DNA from: Oegoconia quadripuncta
Lineage: Eukaryota; Arthropoda; Insecta; Lepidoptera; Autostichidae
Direction of reading: 5' to 3'
Length of the DNA stretch: 64,000 nucleotides
Assembly: GCA_949316235.1 (NCBI GenBank)
Contig: OX438743.1
Span: 33,325,242 to 33,389,241, forward strand
Part shown: positions 21,288 through 33,106 of the stretch, in pieces
Layout of the letters: every line of letters begins with the position of its first letter
Position numbering within the stretch: position 1 is the stretch's first letter
The notes under the pieces: model-generated
What the model was told of the DNA's origin: nothing
The model's input: the letters and a program-made list of their open reading frames with translations, nothing else
The model's database searches: none
Position numbers and translations under genes: made by a program

Positions 21288-22411
21288 TTTTGTAAGATTT
21301 CCTAATTAATTTTTAGCTTCATCAATAATACTAATTATTTTAATAAATAGGTACTGTTCCACCAACTTATCTATGTACTGAGTGAAAACCAAACTATTCT
21401 GTCCGTAATCTTGATTTTTAGTCTATTTACAAGATTCAAAATTAATATACATTAGATTAGATTTTTGTCTACTAACTGACAGATAAATAACCTCAAAGAG
21501 TATAGGGCTGTCAGGTGAAAAAAAGACCTAAAAAAGTTCTATTTTGTTTGCTGCTATGTTCTCTATATATCCATACAAATGACGCTGAGTTTAAGTAATA
21601 TAAGAGATATTCTTGTACAAAAAAACGATAAGACCGCTTTTGTACACTTTGTCTTTTAAAATTGTATTTTATTTTTGTGTGCAATAAAGAATTTAATACA
21701 ATACAATACAAATACTCTTTATTGCGCAAAATAATTTACAATAATTTTGATGATAACAATAGAACACAATTAGGCGGTCTTATCACTAAAAGCGATCTCT
21801 TCCAGACAACCCACAGCTACGGCTTTAATAATAATAATAAAAAGTCTTAGATTTTGAAGCATCTCAGTCTAACAAGTTAACTGCATGGATTTTAGGACAT
21901 GGGAGCCACTACCTATCGGGTCGTTTCATTCAGGTAAATTAAGCATTCACCTATCCAAAAGGATAAACTTAGGATGTAAGGGATAGAGGGGGATAAACTT
22001 TACATAGATAAAGTTCTCAGGTTTTGTTCGTCTCAGATCTCAATCAAGGAAACTCTATGGTTGTAAAAATAATAAGCTTTTATTCCTTTATAAATTGACG
22101 TGACATACTGGAAGTCAAAACCCTCCCTCCCTATTTTCTTACATGGACGATAGTAGGTTTCCTTCGTCTGAGGACGATAGCCATGGCATAAAAAAGTTAG
22201 GCTTTGCATTATAGCTGTGTGTGTTGAAAACTTTTTATTGTGTAGAAAAAACTGAGAGAAAAACTGTATCCAATTTATTTGTTATTGCTGTAACAATACC
22301 GTCCCTTTACTTTATTCAGTGACTGTGATACTATGATATGTCTATGCTGATACCACTTTAAATGAATCAGCTTTACCGTGTTTACTTTGCACGACTGTTA
22401 GGACACCCAAG
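21288..22411. promoter_or_regulatory. Shared spacer between divergent methyltransferase-like and ITPK1 genes
   Basis: The two start codons face outward from this 1,124-bp interval, so both promoters should lie here unless there are remote untranslated exons. The middle (about 21640-21800) is occupied by two abutting retrotransposon tails. The flanks nearest each start codon are AT-rich, and I recognise no TATA, initiator or DPE match that I would defend. Confidence 0.45.
21640..21800. mobile_element. Two LINE 3' tails abutting tail to tail
   Basis: Plus-strand sequence ends TTTGTGTGCAATAAAGAATT with an AATACAATACAATACA run, a typical LINE tail. It runs directly into TACTCTTTATTGCGCAAAAT, the inverted tail of another copy. 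That copy continues through TTAGGCGGTCTTATCACTAA and CTCTTCCAGACAACCCACAG, a 3' UTR also seen in part at 51210-51315. The join suggests that one element inserted into the tail of the other. Confidence 0.6.
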
Positions 22412-25400
22412 ATGAGCGATAGAATTTCCCATAATAAGAACATTGGAATCTGGATGTCGGACAAGAAGAGCCAGAAACTAAACTGGAATGAATTGAGTAA
22501 GGTTTGCAATACACATGGATACAATCTCATAAAGGTATCAATTCATATTTTTTTATTCATCAAACAACCTTCAAAGTTTAATAAATTGGATTTAATCATT
22601 TTAATATACGCAGGTGGACATAGAGAGGCCTTTAGAAAATCAAGGTAAACTAGACGTGTTTCTCCACAAATTGACTGACGTTATTGCTGCTGCTGACCAA
22701 GGAGACCATAAGGTATTAGTTAAAATTAACACCTAATTTAGAATATTGATTCAGGTAGGTAACGTGAAACATGTAAATTTAGCAAGCCTGATGTAGGTAA
22801 ACTATGACTACCAAATTGATTAAGAATGGTGCAATATTTTATACAGATTCAGTTCTATCTTGTAATGGTTTTGTGGCTAGTAAATGACTTAATAGTAGGT
22901 ACTTTAGGTGTCTCATCTAAGTAATGTTCAGGTGACTTCTGAGTCACCTGAACATTACTTGCAAACCTACAAACATTGACTGTAAAAGTCTATTACAAAA
23001 TAAATGATCTGTCATTTATTTTGTAATAGACTTTTACAGTCAATGTTTGTAGTGGTAGGTGGTTCAAATTTGCTTCCAGAAAATTACAACTTGTACAATT
23101 TATAAAACAAGAATTCTTTAATGATTTGTGCCAAGTTTATTCTCTAATGCATTTATTTTTAATTAGTTTACAAAAATGCGAACTTTTCAAACACTATTTT
23201 CTAATTAGTTTGTGGACGAGAAACACTGGAAATATTATTATTATGGCTACAGTTGTACAGTAAAATGTCCATGAACATGTTTTATAAAAAAATTAAAAGT
23301 TATAAAAGGAGGGATGGCCTAGAAGTCGACCATGGTCTGCCATGATAATGATGAAGATGATAAAAGCTATTTTATGGTATGCACCTTTTTTTTAGTTTCT
23401 GTATGCACCATATACTAGGTATTATGACAAACTTGTGGAGAATATGCAGTGTCCAACATCCACCCGAAACAAGCCAGACTGAAAAAATAACTTGCATGCA
23501 AATTAATTTACAAAAAGTGTTTTATTTACCTCTTTTAAATATTACCTTGTTGTTGTCGACGTCATTAAATATTTTTGAATACAAGTCCCGAGTTTACCCA
23601 CCTCTGATGTCAAGCGCAGTCAAATATTTAAAATGAGTGAAGTCCTACCCCATTTTTGTGTATTTTATAAATCAACTTTTAGTTAACAACAGTAAGTTAT
23701 CATTATACAATATAATATTAATGATGAATCATTGTTTTTGCAGGCATCATGCGTCATTAATCAAATTGAACAATACTTATCCAACCATCCCAACATTACA
23801 GTCATAGATCCATTAGACAATGTGCGAATACTATTAAACAGGTATGTGTATTCTATTGACATAATAATACCTTTTTTGATATAATAATGCATACTGGGAT
23901 AGTGCTTGACCTCCCTTTAGAAGTGAAGATGAGGTTGAAGATGGAAGCACACTTCCATAGGACTGTGCTTGTTGAGGATGGCTAAGTATAAGAAACAGTT
24001 GAAGATTGAAACACAAAATTACTTTAAATCCCATTGCTTGGTGAGAGCCTGGGATAAGATCTCTAAGACTCATAAAATTTCTGTATTTTATAGGTTTAAC
24101 AAAGCTTTGGTAATTTTTTTATTCATTGTAATTAAAAACCATGTCGATTCTAGTTATAAAAAATACACTTTAAAAGTGCATCAACACATGTATCAAATTG
24201 TTTAATACATTTGTCTGAGAATTAAATGCATTTGGTTTAGTTTGCAAGTGCAATAAAAAATAAAAACTATTGCTATAACAGGCTAACTTTCCTGCCCGCG
24301 GCGTCGCCTGCGTGGAATAACTTTATCTGCGGATATGTTTAAATCGGGATAAAAAATATCCTGTTTTTATCCAGGATATGTTCTACCTATATGCCAAATC
24401 TGTTCATCCGTTTCGTCATGATTGAGAAACAAACAAACATTCAAACTTTCGCATTTATGACTTTCATTCTGATGGCAGTCAGTCAAATGTGAGAGTTACT
24501 TGATCTGAGCACATGATAGTTTTTTTTTTGGCTAAGGTTAAATTACTTTATGTTTAAAAAATATATATTAAATATTATGTATAAAAAAAAATAATCAATA
24601 ATGAAAAATATTCTAATTAGTTCTTTAAAGTGACATGTTTTCTAAAAGAATTATTATAAGTTATATTTTTTTATAACAGAAACCAAATAGTTTTGATAAG
24701 ACCTATTACCAATTAAAATTTATTGTTCAAAATTTCTAATCTCTTTCAGGTATTGTTACTACACAATATTGCAAGATGAGCCATCATTTAAAAAACATGG
24801 TATATTTACACCAACATTTGCAGAGTTCACATCCAGTAACATTGAACGTAACATAGAAATAATGAAGCAGAGAGGAGTTACATTCCCAGTTATATGTAAG
24901 CCTACTATAGCCCATGGATCAAAATCAGCACATGAGATGGTTGTGATATTCAATGAAAAAGGTTTGAATGTATGTAAACCTCCATGTGTCCTTCAGAGCT
25001 TTGTCAACCATAATGCAGTTCTCCATAAAGTTTTTCTAATTGGAAAGAGGTAAGGACCTTTTTTAGAATAGTAGGTCTGGTACTATTTACTAGCCTATTT
25101 TCATTTGCATCCTAGTTATAACTAGACTATTTATATTTGTTTATGATATGTTTTTCATAATAATGATGACTTCTGTGTTGGTGTATACTACAACTAAAGA
25201 TATGATCAGATTGAACCCTTTTTGGACCTTCTACATAGTTGCGGCGAGTACCACACAAATCATGAGTCTCACATCATGGGAGATTGGTGAAGCTGCATAC
25301 AACATTCATATAAGTGTGATTACCAAATGAAATATGTCCCAAAACGAATGTGACATTTTCTTACATCAAATCATAATCAATTTATCCAAATTAATTGAAG

Positions 25401-26984
25401 GAATTGTATTGTGTGGTGGTGTCTATTTCCGCCATTTGTAAAACGTTACACATCTGGAAACAATTCTTTTGAGCCAGTCATTGTAGTGCCAGTCTCTAAA
25501 ATCATTTTCCGTTCTGTTTTATGTGCAGTTTTAAGTTACCGAGGCCTGCACACGACGACATTTTTTGCGCGGATTACACGCGTATAACAAACGAGCGTTA
25601 TCTGCGCTGATAAAAGCAAGTTGTTTGCTTTTGATGACAAATAATTATACAGAAACTGTCAACACTACAATAATGATTGACTAAAACACTTTGGATTCAG
25701 AGACGTGATTTATTAAATTTTCCATGTGATTCAACATTTGTATCCATGAAACAAAAGAGAAATAAAGAAAATACAAGACTATACACATAAATTTTACAAT
25801 TACTATAAGAGATAATCGTTCTATCGTCCTTGGTCCTTGTCATTAAAGTACGAAAGTTTGGATGGTTGTTTGTTAGTTGCTTATTCACGGCGTAACGGAT
25901 GAACGTATTTGGATGAAATTTGCTATATAGGTAGAATATACCATGGATTAAGGCATAGGATACTTTTTATCTCGATAAAGTGCGTAGTTCCGTGGGATAA
26001 ACAAATTAAACATATCCGCGACACAGCTATTCCACGCAGGCGAAGGCGCGGGCGGAAAGCTAGTGTGAAAATATATCAATAACACGTGGTACAAAAACCT
26101 TTGACATTGAACAATAGATGGCGCCATGTGCGCCATAAACGAAAATTTCTATTACCTATATTAAAAATCAATAGTAGTAAATGTTTATACTTATTTATTA
26201 TACTTATTTTTGTATTTAATGACCAAATTAAGGTTTTTCTCATTCACAAAATAGCAATAATTGTTTAGACCGTCTTCTCTTTGTATTTGCTCCGTGATAA
26301 TAACTGTCCGCAAATAATGAAATAATATTCTGATGTAAGGAAATATTATATTTTTTGGGATACGTTTCAATTGTATTCGCGCTTAGGCAACTAACGAGCT
26401 ATGTCTAATTATTTAAATCCAATTCATTGAATTCGCCACAATTAAATTTTAATATTTTTGTGGTTGACTTTTTTATAGTGGTTCTTTTTTACAGGTATCA
26501 TATTTGTGAAAGACCAAGCCTTAAGAACTTCTATGCATCAGAAGATTTAGATCCCATTTTCTACAGCACTGGTGAGGTTTGTAAAGCAGATAGCCAATCA
26601 ACTCTTTCTATTTTGGACCCACACGATCTGGCCGATATAAAAGTGATGGTAAACGAAGATATAATTAAGCATGTAATTCGTGTTCTGAGGAAAGAAATAG
26701 GCTTGTTATTAGCGGGATTTGACGTCGTAATAGACAATGTAACAGGTAATCATGCTGTAATAGACATAAATGTTTATCCAAGCTATGATAACTTTCCAAA
26801 TTTTTTTGAACATCTTCTTAATTGTATCGATGAGATGGCAAGTGAAACTGGCTCTAGGGAATTTGATAATGGCGATTGCAATGGTGTTAGTGAAGATGTT
26901 TTAAGTGACAGGAATATATCAAACGGTCTTATCAACATAGGTATAGGACCAAACTTTGGTATCACTGGTATGAATATCAATTGA
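22412..26984 (+). CDS. ITPK1: Inositol-tetrakisphosphate 1-kinase (ITPK1)
   Basis: ATP-grasp kinase that phosphorylates inositol polyphosphates in the cytosolic route to IP5/IP6. Five coding exons: 22412-22534, 22614-22712, 23744-23841, 24750-25049, 26495-26984. Phases agree and give 369 residues (human about 414). Visible family blocks: IGIWMSDKKSQKLNW near the N-terminus; LDVFLHKLTDVI (about 54-65); DPLDNVRILL (about 95-104); TFPVICKPTIAHGSKSAHEM (151-170) with the Lys157 and His162-Gly163 signature plus one extra residue before HEM; FVNHNAVLHKVFLIG; ERPSLKNF; and the metal-binding end GFDVVID ... VIDINVYP, with Asp283, Asp297 and Asn299 matching the three metal ligands. The last 45 residues are low-complexity and lineage-specific. 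AATAAA lies at 27342-27347. Catalytic residues are intact, so it is probably functional. Confidence 0.95.
22919..23052. repeat. Two adjacent perfect hairpins in ITPK1 intron 2
   Basis: First palindrome: 18-bp arms at 22919-22936 and 22943-22960 with a 6-nt loop. Second palindrome: 41-bp arms at 22967-23007 and 23012-23052 with a 4-nt loop. Both have zero mismatches, and only 6 nt separate them. No MITE-type ends or second copies are seen in the window. They lie wholly inside an intron and would fold in pre-mRNA. Confidence 0.95.
24283..24467 (-). mobile_element. Helitron-like repeat, copy 2
   Basis: The reverse complement begins near TCATAAATGCGAAAGTTTGA and runs through CATGACGAAACGGATGAACA, GATAAAAACAGG and ATTCCACGCAGGCGACGCCG. 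It ends near GCGGGCAGGAAAGTTAGC. It is the same family as 4044, 25844, 29223 and 40010, and lies in ITPK1 intron 3. Confidence 0.65.
25844..26064 (+). mobile_element. Helitron-like repeat, copy 3
   Basis: Runs from AAAGTACGAAAGTTTGGATG through GGCGTAACGGATGAACGTAT, CTCGATAAAGTGCGTAGTTC and TATTCCACGCAGGCGAAGGC to GGCGGAAAGCTAGT. The CTAG end with a following T fits Helitron insertion between A and T. It lies in ITPK1 intron 4. Confidence 0.65.
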
Positions 26985-27341
26985 TGATGTGATGTGATTT
27001 ACAAAATCCAATTACACTATGTTGTATACCCATGCGAGTATGTAATACTGTAAATTGGGAGATAACAAAATTACAAACTTTGTATGCAAAAGGGGGGAAT
27101 GTTAATTGATTAATTACTACTAATATACCTACCTAGGTATTTTCAATATATAAGATAATAGACTTCTATCAGAGTTAAATGTTCCGACTTATAAATTCTC
27201 ATTTGTTTCCCTCATATATGTGATCAGATTTTACGTTTTCAAAAAGTAAAATTTCCCCATAAATGTGTGTACGTGTAGGTACGTAACTGTATCCAATGTG
27301 ATATTTTTGTATTTAATTGTAATATAAACAATTCTCTTTTA

Positions 27342-27347
27342 AATAAA
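27342..27347 (+). terminator. Candidate ITPK1 poly(A) signal
   Basis: AATAAA about 360 nt past the ITPK1 stop, followed by a T-rich stretch (ATATATTTTTTATG) that fits a downstream element. It is the first consensus hexamer after the stop codon in a suitable context. Confidence 0.55.
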
Positions 27348-27349
27348 TG

Positions 27350-28080
27350 AATATATTTTTTATGAATTCAGGTATTAAGTTCATTAAGTCTGTCCTTTTT
27401 TAACTTACCTTCCATGGGTAATTTAATTAATAAACCAATGCGCCTATTATTTTTGCAATACCTGTGTCTGTCAACATTTAGTTGCAGTAGGCAATATTTG
27501 TGCGCGGTTCTTAGATTGCCGGCAATAAATAGACGTAGATTAAGATTATTTTTGTCGTATTTTGTATTTCTTCTCTAATTTAAGTGTTTATTAATATACT
27601 AATGTAACTAATTATATTATTCTGCTGGTTAAGACTGATATTTAGGTGTAAGTACATATGTACCTATGCAACACATAATTAAATTTTATTGTGTTTTGTG
27701 TAAATTATATCTAAATGCACGGAATTGAGATGAGAATATAATGTAATATAAAATTATTTATAAAATGTCTTTTATGGATTTAATGAGACCATAATTACAG
27801 TAGGTAATTAGGTAGTTTATTGTTTAGTATGAAGAAAATATAATGTACAGACCAAGGGCTGTAAGTGATTGTATAATTCCTTATCTAATTCGTAAGTAAA
27901 TAGTTTCGTATAATATCACTATGTAATGTGTAAGTGGTTTTATTTATTTAGAGTTTTCTACATATTTATTAGTTATTATTATACATAGAGGCTTTAAGAG
28001 TGCTGCAGAAATATTTGGGCCGGCAAGTTTAGTACGCCAGAGAAATCGAGTTGAATGTGTCGATCGATTTCATGATTCGG
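27350..28080. other. Spacer downstream of ITPK1
   Basis: AT-rich sequence with no coding, RNA or repeat signal that I can support. Confidence 0.4.
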
Positions 28081-28082
28081 GA

Positions 28083-28192
28083 ATAAAAGTTCCTATTCAT
28101 CACACAAACCTTTACCCCTTGCGGGATTCGAACCCGCAACCGTAGGTTTCGCTGATAGGTTCATTATTCACTATCTACACCAATCCGTCGTC
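28083..28192 (-). mobile_element. tRNA-derived SINE, family B, head only
   Basis: Read on the minus strand: GACGACGGATTGGTGTAGAT, then CCTACGGTTGCGGGTTCGAA, TCCCGCAAGGGGTAAAGG and GTGTGATGAATAGGAA. Better family B copies are at 45642 and 56994. The tail of the element is missing. Confidence 0.7.
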
Positions 28193-28199
28193 AAAATAT

Positions 28200-29220
28200 A
28201 TTTTGTGAAATTGATTTCAATCAAGCGCAATGTCTCTGAACCAAACACATTCGAATCTCAAAATGAAATGAAGGGAAAAGAAAATTTAGATGTCTAAAAT
28301 ACGACCCAAAAACACTTTAGGTATTCAGTTATAAGTGTTACATCATATTTCTGTAACAGAATCAAAATTTACACTAATAAAAGTGTTTGCAAATAACACT
28401 TACCCACGTAGTTGTAATAGGTTTAAAGAAAATACTTAAAACTAGTTAATAGTTTGAAAGTATTAACATTAGTGCGCTGTTGTCAAATTTATAATTTGTG
28501 GGTCTGTAACTGTGGCCGCATGCAACAGTGGCCTATAGATAAACTTATTAACCGTATTAATAATATAAATTCTAAGAATAATTTTATTCCATTACACTTA
28601 GATTCTTTTACACTTATGTTATGTTACCGGTTCCAAATCTTTATGCAAAACATTATTAAAACATTTATCACGGGAATAGATAAAGTCCTTGTGTAATAGG
28701 TACCAAAAAGAGATGTATGAGCCCAGCCGAAAGTTGATGGCGGGCTAGTCTAATTACTTTTGTGTAGCATTTACCGAACAGTATTCTATTTTACAAAATG
28801 TACGGGCAAATGTAGTGTAAATAAGGCCACTAAATGAATAAATTGTGTATATTTTTATAGGGACTACTGACTGGCACGTTTTGTGCGCATTTTCTCTGTA
28901 TATTTTTTTTATTAACAGATATAATTCTGTGTAATTATTTATTATTAATAAGTGAATTTTTGTATGCTGTCGTCTGTTAGACTTTACGTTAGCTTTAAAA
29001 TGTTATTAAATGTTTAAAATTAACACAGATATCCTTTAAAGGGCCAAAATAGAAAAGTGTAGCTTCAATTTGTTAATTAGTAACTATAAAATTTAGATAT
29101 TTTAATGCAATTTGTCTAATGGAAGAACATGGAACACGTGATAATTGATTTTGATAATGCAATGTTAGTCGGAAAGGGGTTACTAAGCTGAAAGGTATTA
29201 AGAATCGCGAACAGTAGTTC
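28200..29220. other. Spacer, nothing recognised
   Basis: AT-rich DNA. The open frame at 28454-28696 shows no family resemblance. No repeats recurring within the window were seen. Confidence 0.35.
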
Positions 29221-29222
29221 CA

Positions 29223-29416
29223 TCTAATGTTCTAAATGCGAAAGTTTGGATGTTTGTATGTTTCTCGGATGAACGGATTTGGATGAAATTTGATATAGAG
29301 GTAGAATATACCCTGGAATAAGACATGGGATATTTTTTATCGCGAGTAGTTCCCGTGGGATAAACAAACAGCGATAAAGTTATTCCACGCATGCGAAGCC
29401 GCGGGCGGAAAGCTAG
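29223..29416 (+). mobile_element. Helitron-like repeat, copy 4
   Basis: Starts TCTAAATGCGAAAGTTTGGA, with GGATGAACGGATTTGGATGA, GAGTAGTTCCCGTGGGATAA and TTATTCCACGCATGCGAAGC inside. It ends GCGGGCGGAAAGCTAGTG. Short internal deletions distinguish it from copy 3. Confidence 0.65.
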
Positions 29417-29419
29417 TGG

Positions 29420-30660
29420 GTAATATATTTTTATATTTTTGGATTTTTTTAAACTTTTCCATATTGTCAGTACCGCTGATTGGTAAGTTTTGTATGGATA
29501 GCTGGAATTTGTTTTTCGAAATAAAAATATTTAACTATGGTATGTTCTACTCCCGATAAGAACCGCCTTTTGGCTTAGCATCCCGTATCCGACCTACCAT
29601 GTATAATTAAATAGTTTTAAAAAATGTTGTATTTTACAGAAATTTTGGCTGACTGGAAAGTGCATAGGTATTATAAACCAGGGTTTTATACGTTGAGTAA
29701 AAAAGGACTTTCGTTTAAATACTTCTTATTTTATGATGGAATATGATGCGTTGGTAAAGATTTGCTTCGTTTACCTCGCTTGCCCTAATATTAGAGCAAA
29801 TGTAAAAAACAATCATTAGTTCCACTGTGAGCGGATAAAAACAATTCATCGACAAACCTTTTCACTATCAATATTGTAAAAATATTTCCGTTCCTCCCAC
29901 TAAAGTACACCAGGAGAAACATTAAATCTTTTTTATCCCTTTTCCTATTTTTGTAGGTTTACCAATATACAAGCTTTCGCTACAACGTGATCAATTACTT
30001 AAGTCGAATTAATCTTCTCTATTGAATTTATGACACAATTTTCAGTGGCGTTGTTGCTAGGAGTTTGAATTTAATTTTAAAAAGGTAAAATTACAAACAT
30101 ACCACTGTAAGTACATAGTTATTAAGTAGGTCATTCCTAGTTCTTCCAAAAAAACATCTCTTCTATTATTATTGTGTGTACAATTGACAGCATGTTGATC
30201 GAATATTATCTTCGAATACCTGTTGGATAACTTGTCAGTACGAATCTATTCAAGCACTTGGGTTACGTTTGTCTTATTGGCATCTGTGCCTGTAACAATA
30301 ATGTTATACTGATTTATCCCGAATATATAAATACTTTGATCATCTTTCTGTCCTTTGTACAATAAGTATTGCAGGACTTCACCCTAAATATGCAAATACC
30401 TACTATGTGTCTCGCTGCCGTCAGTATAAGTGTTGATTTAATTTATTCTGAATATAAAAATTTCAACCAAAACATCAACTTTCAATTATATTATTTCCAA
30501 GCGCTCTCGTTTGAAACCATCATAGCATAAGTGTAATCATAATGTCATAATCCTACATTAACTACAATAACGGTTGGAGCCAGTTAACGTCTGCCATGTA
30601 CAAAGGCAGTAATTGTTAATTCGACACAGTTCTGTGCATAAATCACATCTAGTTGCAGCG
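29420..30660. other. Spacer, nothing recognised
   Basis: AT-rich DNA without supported features. Composition becomes GC-richer from about 30690 onward. Confidence 0.35.
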
Positions 30661-30689
30661 AGAGGTAAATCTATACACTTTATTATACA

Positions 30690-31240
30690 TTACTGTACGC
30701 AACGTCCGCGGGCGTACGCTCCGGCATTGCGAGGAGCATCTCTCCAAATCGGGCATGCTATTACAGCCAGACTGGCTGAGCCAGTATTGCACGAGAAAAA
30801 GCTCCTACGCTCGTACCATGTAGAATGCTCTACTCATAGTTGGTATGATAGTTACGGCGCTGACTGTACTCATCCGGTGCGCCCGCGCGCTGTCACATTG
30901 AAAACACAGGAAGTGTTTCTAGATCGCAAATCTAATGGGATCTCAGATAGAGATCCATCGTCGGTTAACGGTTACCCGTGGTATAATAAAGGTCGTTAGC
31001 GAAAAATTGGAACCATGTAATTGTAGTGTTGTATTTTGAATTGCGATTCAATTCAGTCAGCTGTCGGCATATGAGGGCAAAGCACGTGCGTCGCGCGCGC
31101 ACGTACCGTTTGCTCTTCGCCTCGTCTGTTTTCGCGCGCTCCGGAATTGCCGCTCGTATTTTAAATCTGTGTAAAACTTAAATTACACGTCTACGTTTGT
31201 TTCAGTGAAATGAATTTTAAGTGTATTACAACCAGCGTTT
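30690..31240. promoter_or_regulatory. GC-rich patch, probable promoter region
   Basis: CG-dense sequence in an AT-rich setting, including CACGTGCG and CGCGCGCGCACG runs at 31080-31145. The 128-codon open frame at 30613-30999 overlaps it, but it resembles no family and its composition follows the patch, so I do not call it a gene. The position fits a promoter for the ATG exon at 31443. Confidence 0.4.
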
Positions 31241-31442
31241 TTAGTAAGTAGTTATGTTATGCCGGCTTTAACGTTAATCATAATCTGATTAATCATTACA
31301 GTGATGTATGTATCTCGTATATTGTGATAGTAACGGCTATGCCAATCTGTTGATCGACTTATGATGGTGCAATTAAACGAGAATTTTAATTATTAAGCGT
31401 GTGTTTAGTGTTTGTGTGTGGGATGTCTCGGTGCCTGGATAA

Positions 31443-31458
31443 ATGAGCGGCGAAAGAG
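31443..31458 (+). CDS. Candidate first coding exon (MSGER start)
   Basis: ATGAGCGGCGAAAGAG is followed at once by GTGAGC, a strong donor. The upstream 200-700 bp are GC-rich, as expected of a promoter and 5' leader. The exon would contribute five codons and one base. No downstream exon with a compatible acceptor and a recognisable protein was found in the remaining 32 kb, so the gene would have a very long first intron or this is a chance match. An upstream ATG at 31423 opens only a six-codon reading frame. Confidence 0.3.
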
Positions 31459-31483
31459 GTGAGCTATAGGGATCTTATCTTAT

Positions 31484-31600
31484 CTTAATATCTTTATTGT
31501 ACACAAAATTGTTACAGAAATATTCATTGTATATAAAATGTACAAAGGCGAGCTTAACTCCGATAGAGTTTGCTACCAGCAAACCTTAGAGATACATAGT
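31484..31600 (-). mobile_element. LINE 3' tail, minus orientation
   Basis: The plus strand reads CTTATCTTATCTTAATATCT, then TTTATTGTACACAAAATTGT, then GTACAAAGGCGAGCTTAACT. The T-rich start followed by ATTGTACA is the inverted tail pattern also seen at 21710 and 51215. It lies just inside the presumed long intron. Confidence 0.5.
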
Positions 31601-31604
31601 GTTT

Positions 31605-33100
31605 ATTAGATTGAGCAGAAAATAGTCGATCAGAGCAAGGATCGATCTACTTATAAACTTTTTTTAGTTATAAACTTGGCCAAGTTATTTTTATGTTTGT
31701 TAATTAAACAATCTTAAGCCTAAAATTCGTAATTAGTGTCGAAAATTTTGTAGAGTTCCTTTGTACCCTAAACTTATATATTAATTCTGTGCTTATGCTA
31801 AGCTCTGCAGAATTATGTGCAATAAGGATCGCATTTAAATTTGGTCTTCCTGTCTCATCTATCACAGTTACATCATTTATCACATATTCACAACTGACCA
31901 ACTCTTGAAACAGAAAACAGAAGTTTCCAAAATCTGAATTGTAAAATGTCGTTGGCGCAAATAGAAAGTTTTGATGCTTCGATTTGGAATATAATGGTAG
32001 GTATATCAACAATGGGAAACTAATTTGGAGGTTTAATTACATAATGGAATATCTCTACGAAACTGTTTACGTTCATAAATCTATAGAAGATGAGACATTA
32101 TAATATAGGTAGGTACCTAACGTGAGAATCGAATAGCGTTGCGTGTTATGCAAATTAAGATCGTTAACAGAACACTGTTCTAGTTTAGTTTATGGCGTAT
32201 CATGTTATTAAATTTTATTTCCCATTTTATTAACTTCGCGACTCATTAAAAAGAAATTAAGGGCTTGAAAACGTAAGTCACAAGATAAACAATTTAATTC
32301 TTGTGAAGCTCTTACCGGTTCTGTGAAATTGTATGAAGATAAATTGCTAAGTTGAAATGAGTTCATTTTCTCGGTGTGGTTTTGGTTTAAGTTTTAATTA
32401 GATGATCTCCCATTTTCTGCTCGACAGGGAATTAGATAGTCAATCTGCTTCAATCAAGACTCCCTGCAGTCGGCGTTCTCATGGATATTTGACAACAATA
32501 CAGATTCTTTAATTTCGAAATTACTTACGGCTTTAAAGCGCTTCAAGTATATTATTTATGAATCTCTGGATTTGACGTGCCTTTTTTGACCTTGTAACTG
32601 CGACAAATTGTCACTGCGTCATCGTAAACAGTATTGCGTGACTGTTCACCTACCTAGTGGCCTCCAAATTGTGGCCACAGAAAAAAATGTCCAATGTAAG
32701 AAATATGGTGCGAGAACTGTGGATTTTTTATAGGATTCTACGGCTATAGAACATAGTTTTAAGTAGGTACCACACAAAGATAATACTCCAGACACGGCAC
32801 GGTTTCTTGGACTGTTTATCGTAAATAGGCAAGTTCTCGTCATTTGGTGTTTTCATATCTTCACTTCACCGCTGGTGTACATCCCAACTTTTTCCCGATG
32901 TCACTCAATGGGGGATAGAGTAGGGAACAACGGGAATAGAGGCTTGGCCTCGAAGAAACGGCTTAAATATATGCCTTTTAGTGTTTCATACTTACTTAAA
33001 ATTCAAAAGGGAACACGTATGGATTATGGTCTGTCACGACCATTTATTTTTGAAAATTGTCCAGTAGGCGAACATTTTCACTCCTAATAAATTCAAAATA
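31605..33100. other. Gene-poor stretch
   Basis: No exon, RNA gene or recurrent repeat identified. Open frames at 31704-32012 (minus), 32646-32843 (minus) and 32875-33087 (plus) lack family resemblance. Confidence 0.35.
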
Positions 33101-33106
33101 TTTTAC

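Noticed and set aside
22961..23060. Reading the ITPK1 hairpin as a microRNA precursor
   Set aside because: A perfect 41-bp stem with a 4-nt loop lacks the bulges and larger terminal loop of animal pre-miRNAs; small-RNA data would be needed to claim it.
30613..30999. 128-codon open frame in the GC-rich patch
   Set aside because: GC-rich DNA lengthens chance frames; the sequence has no recognisable domain and no conserved-looking motif.
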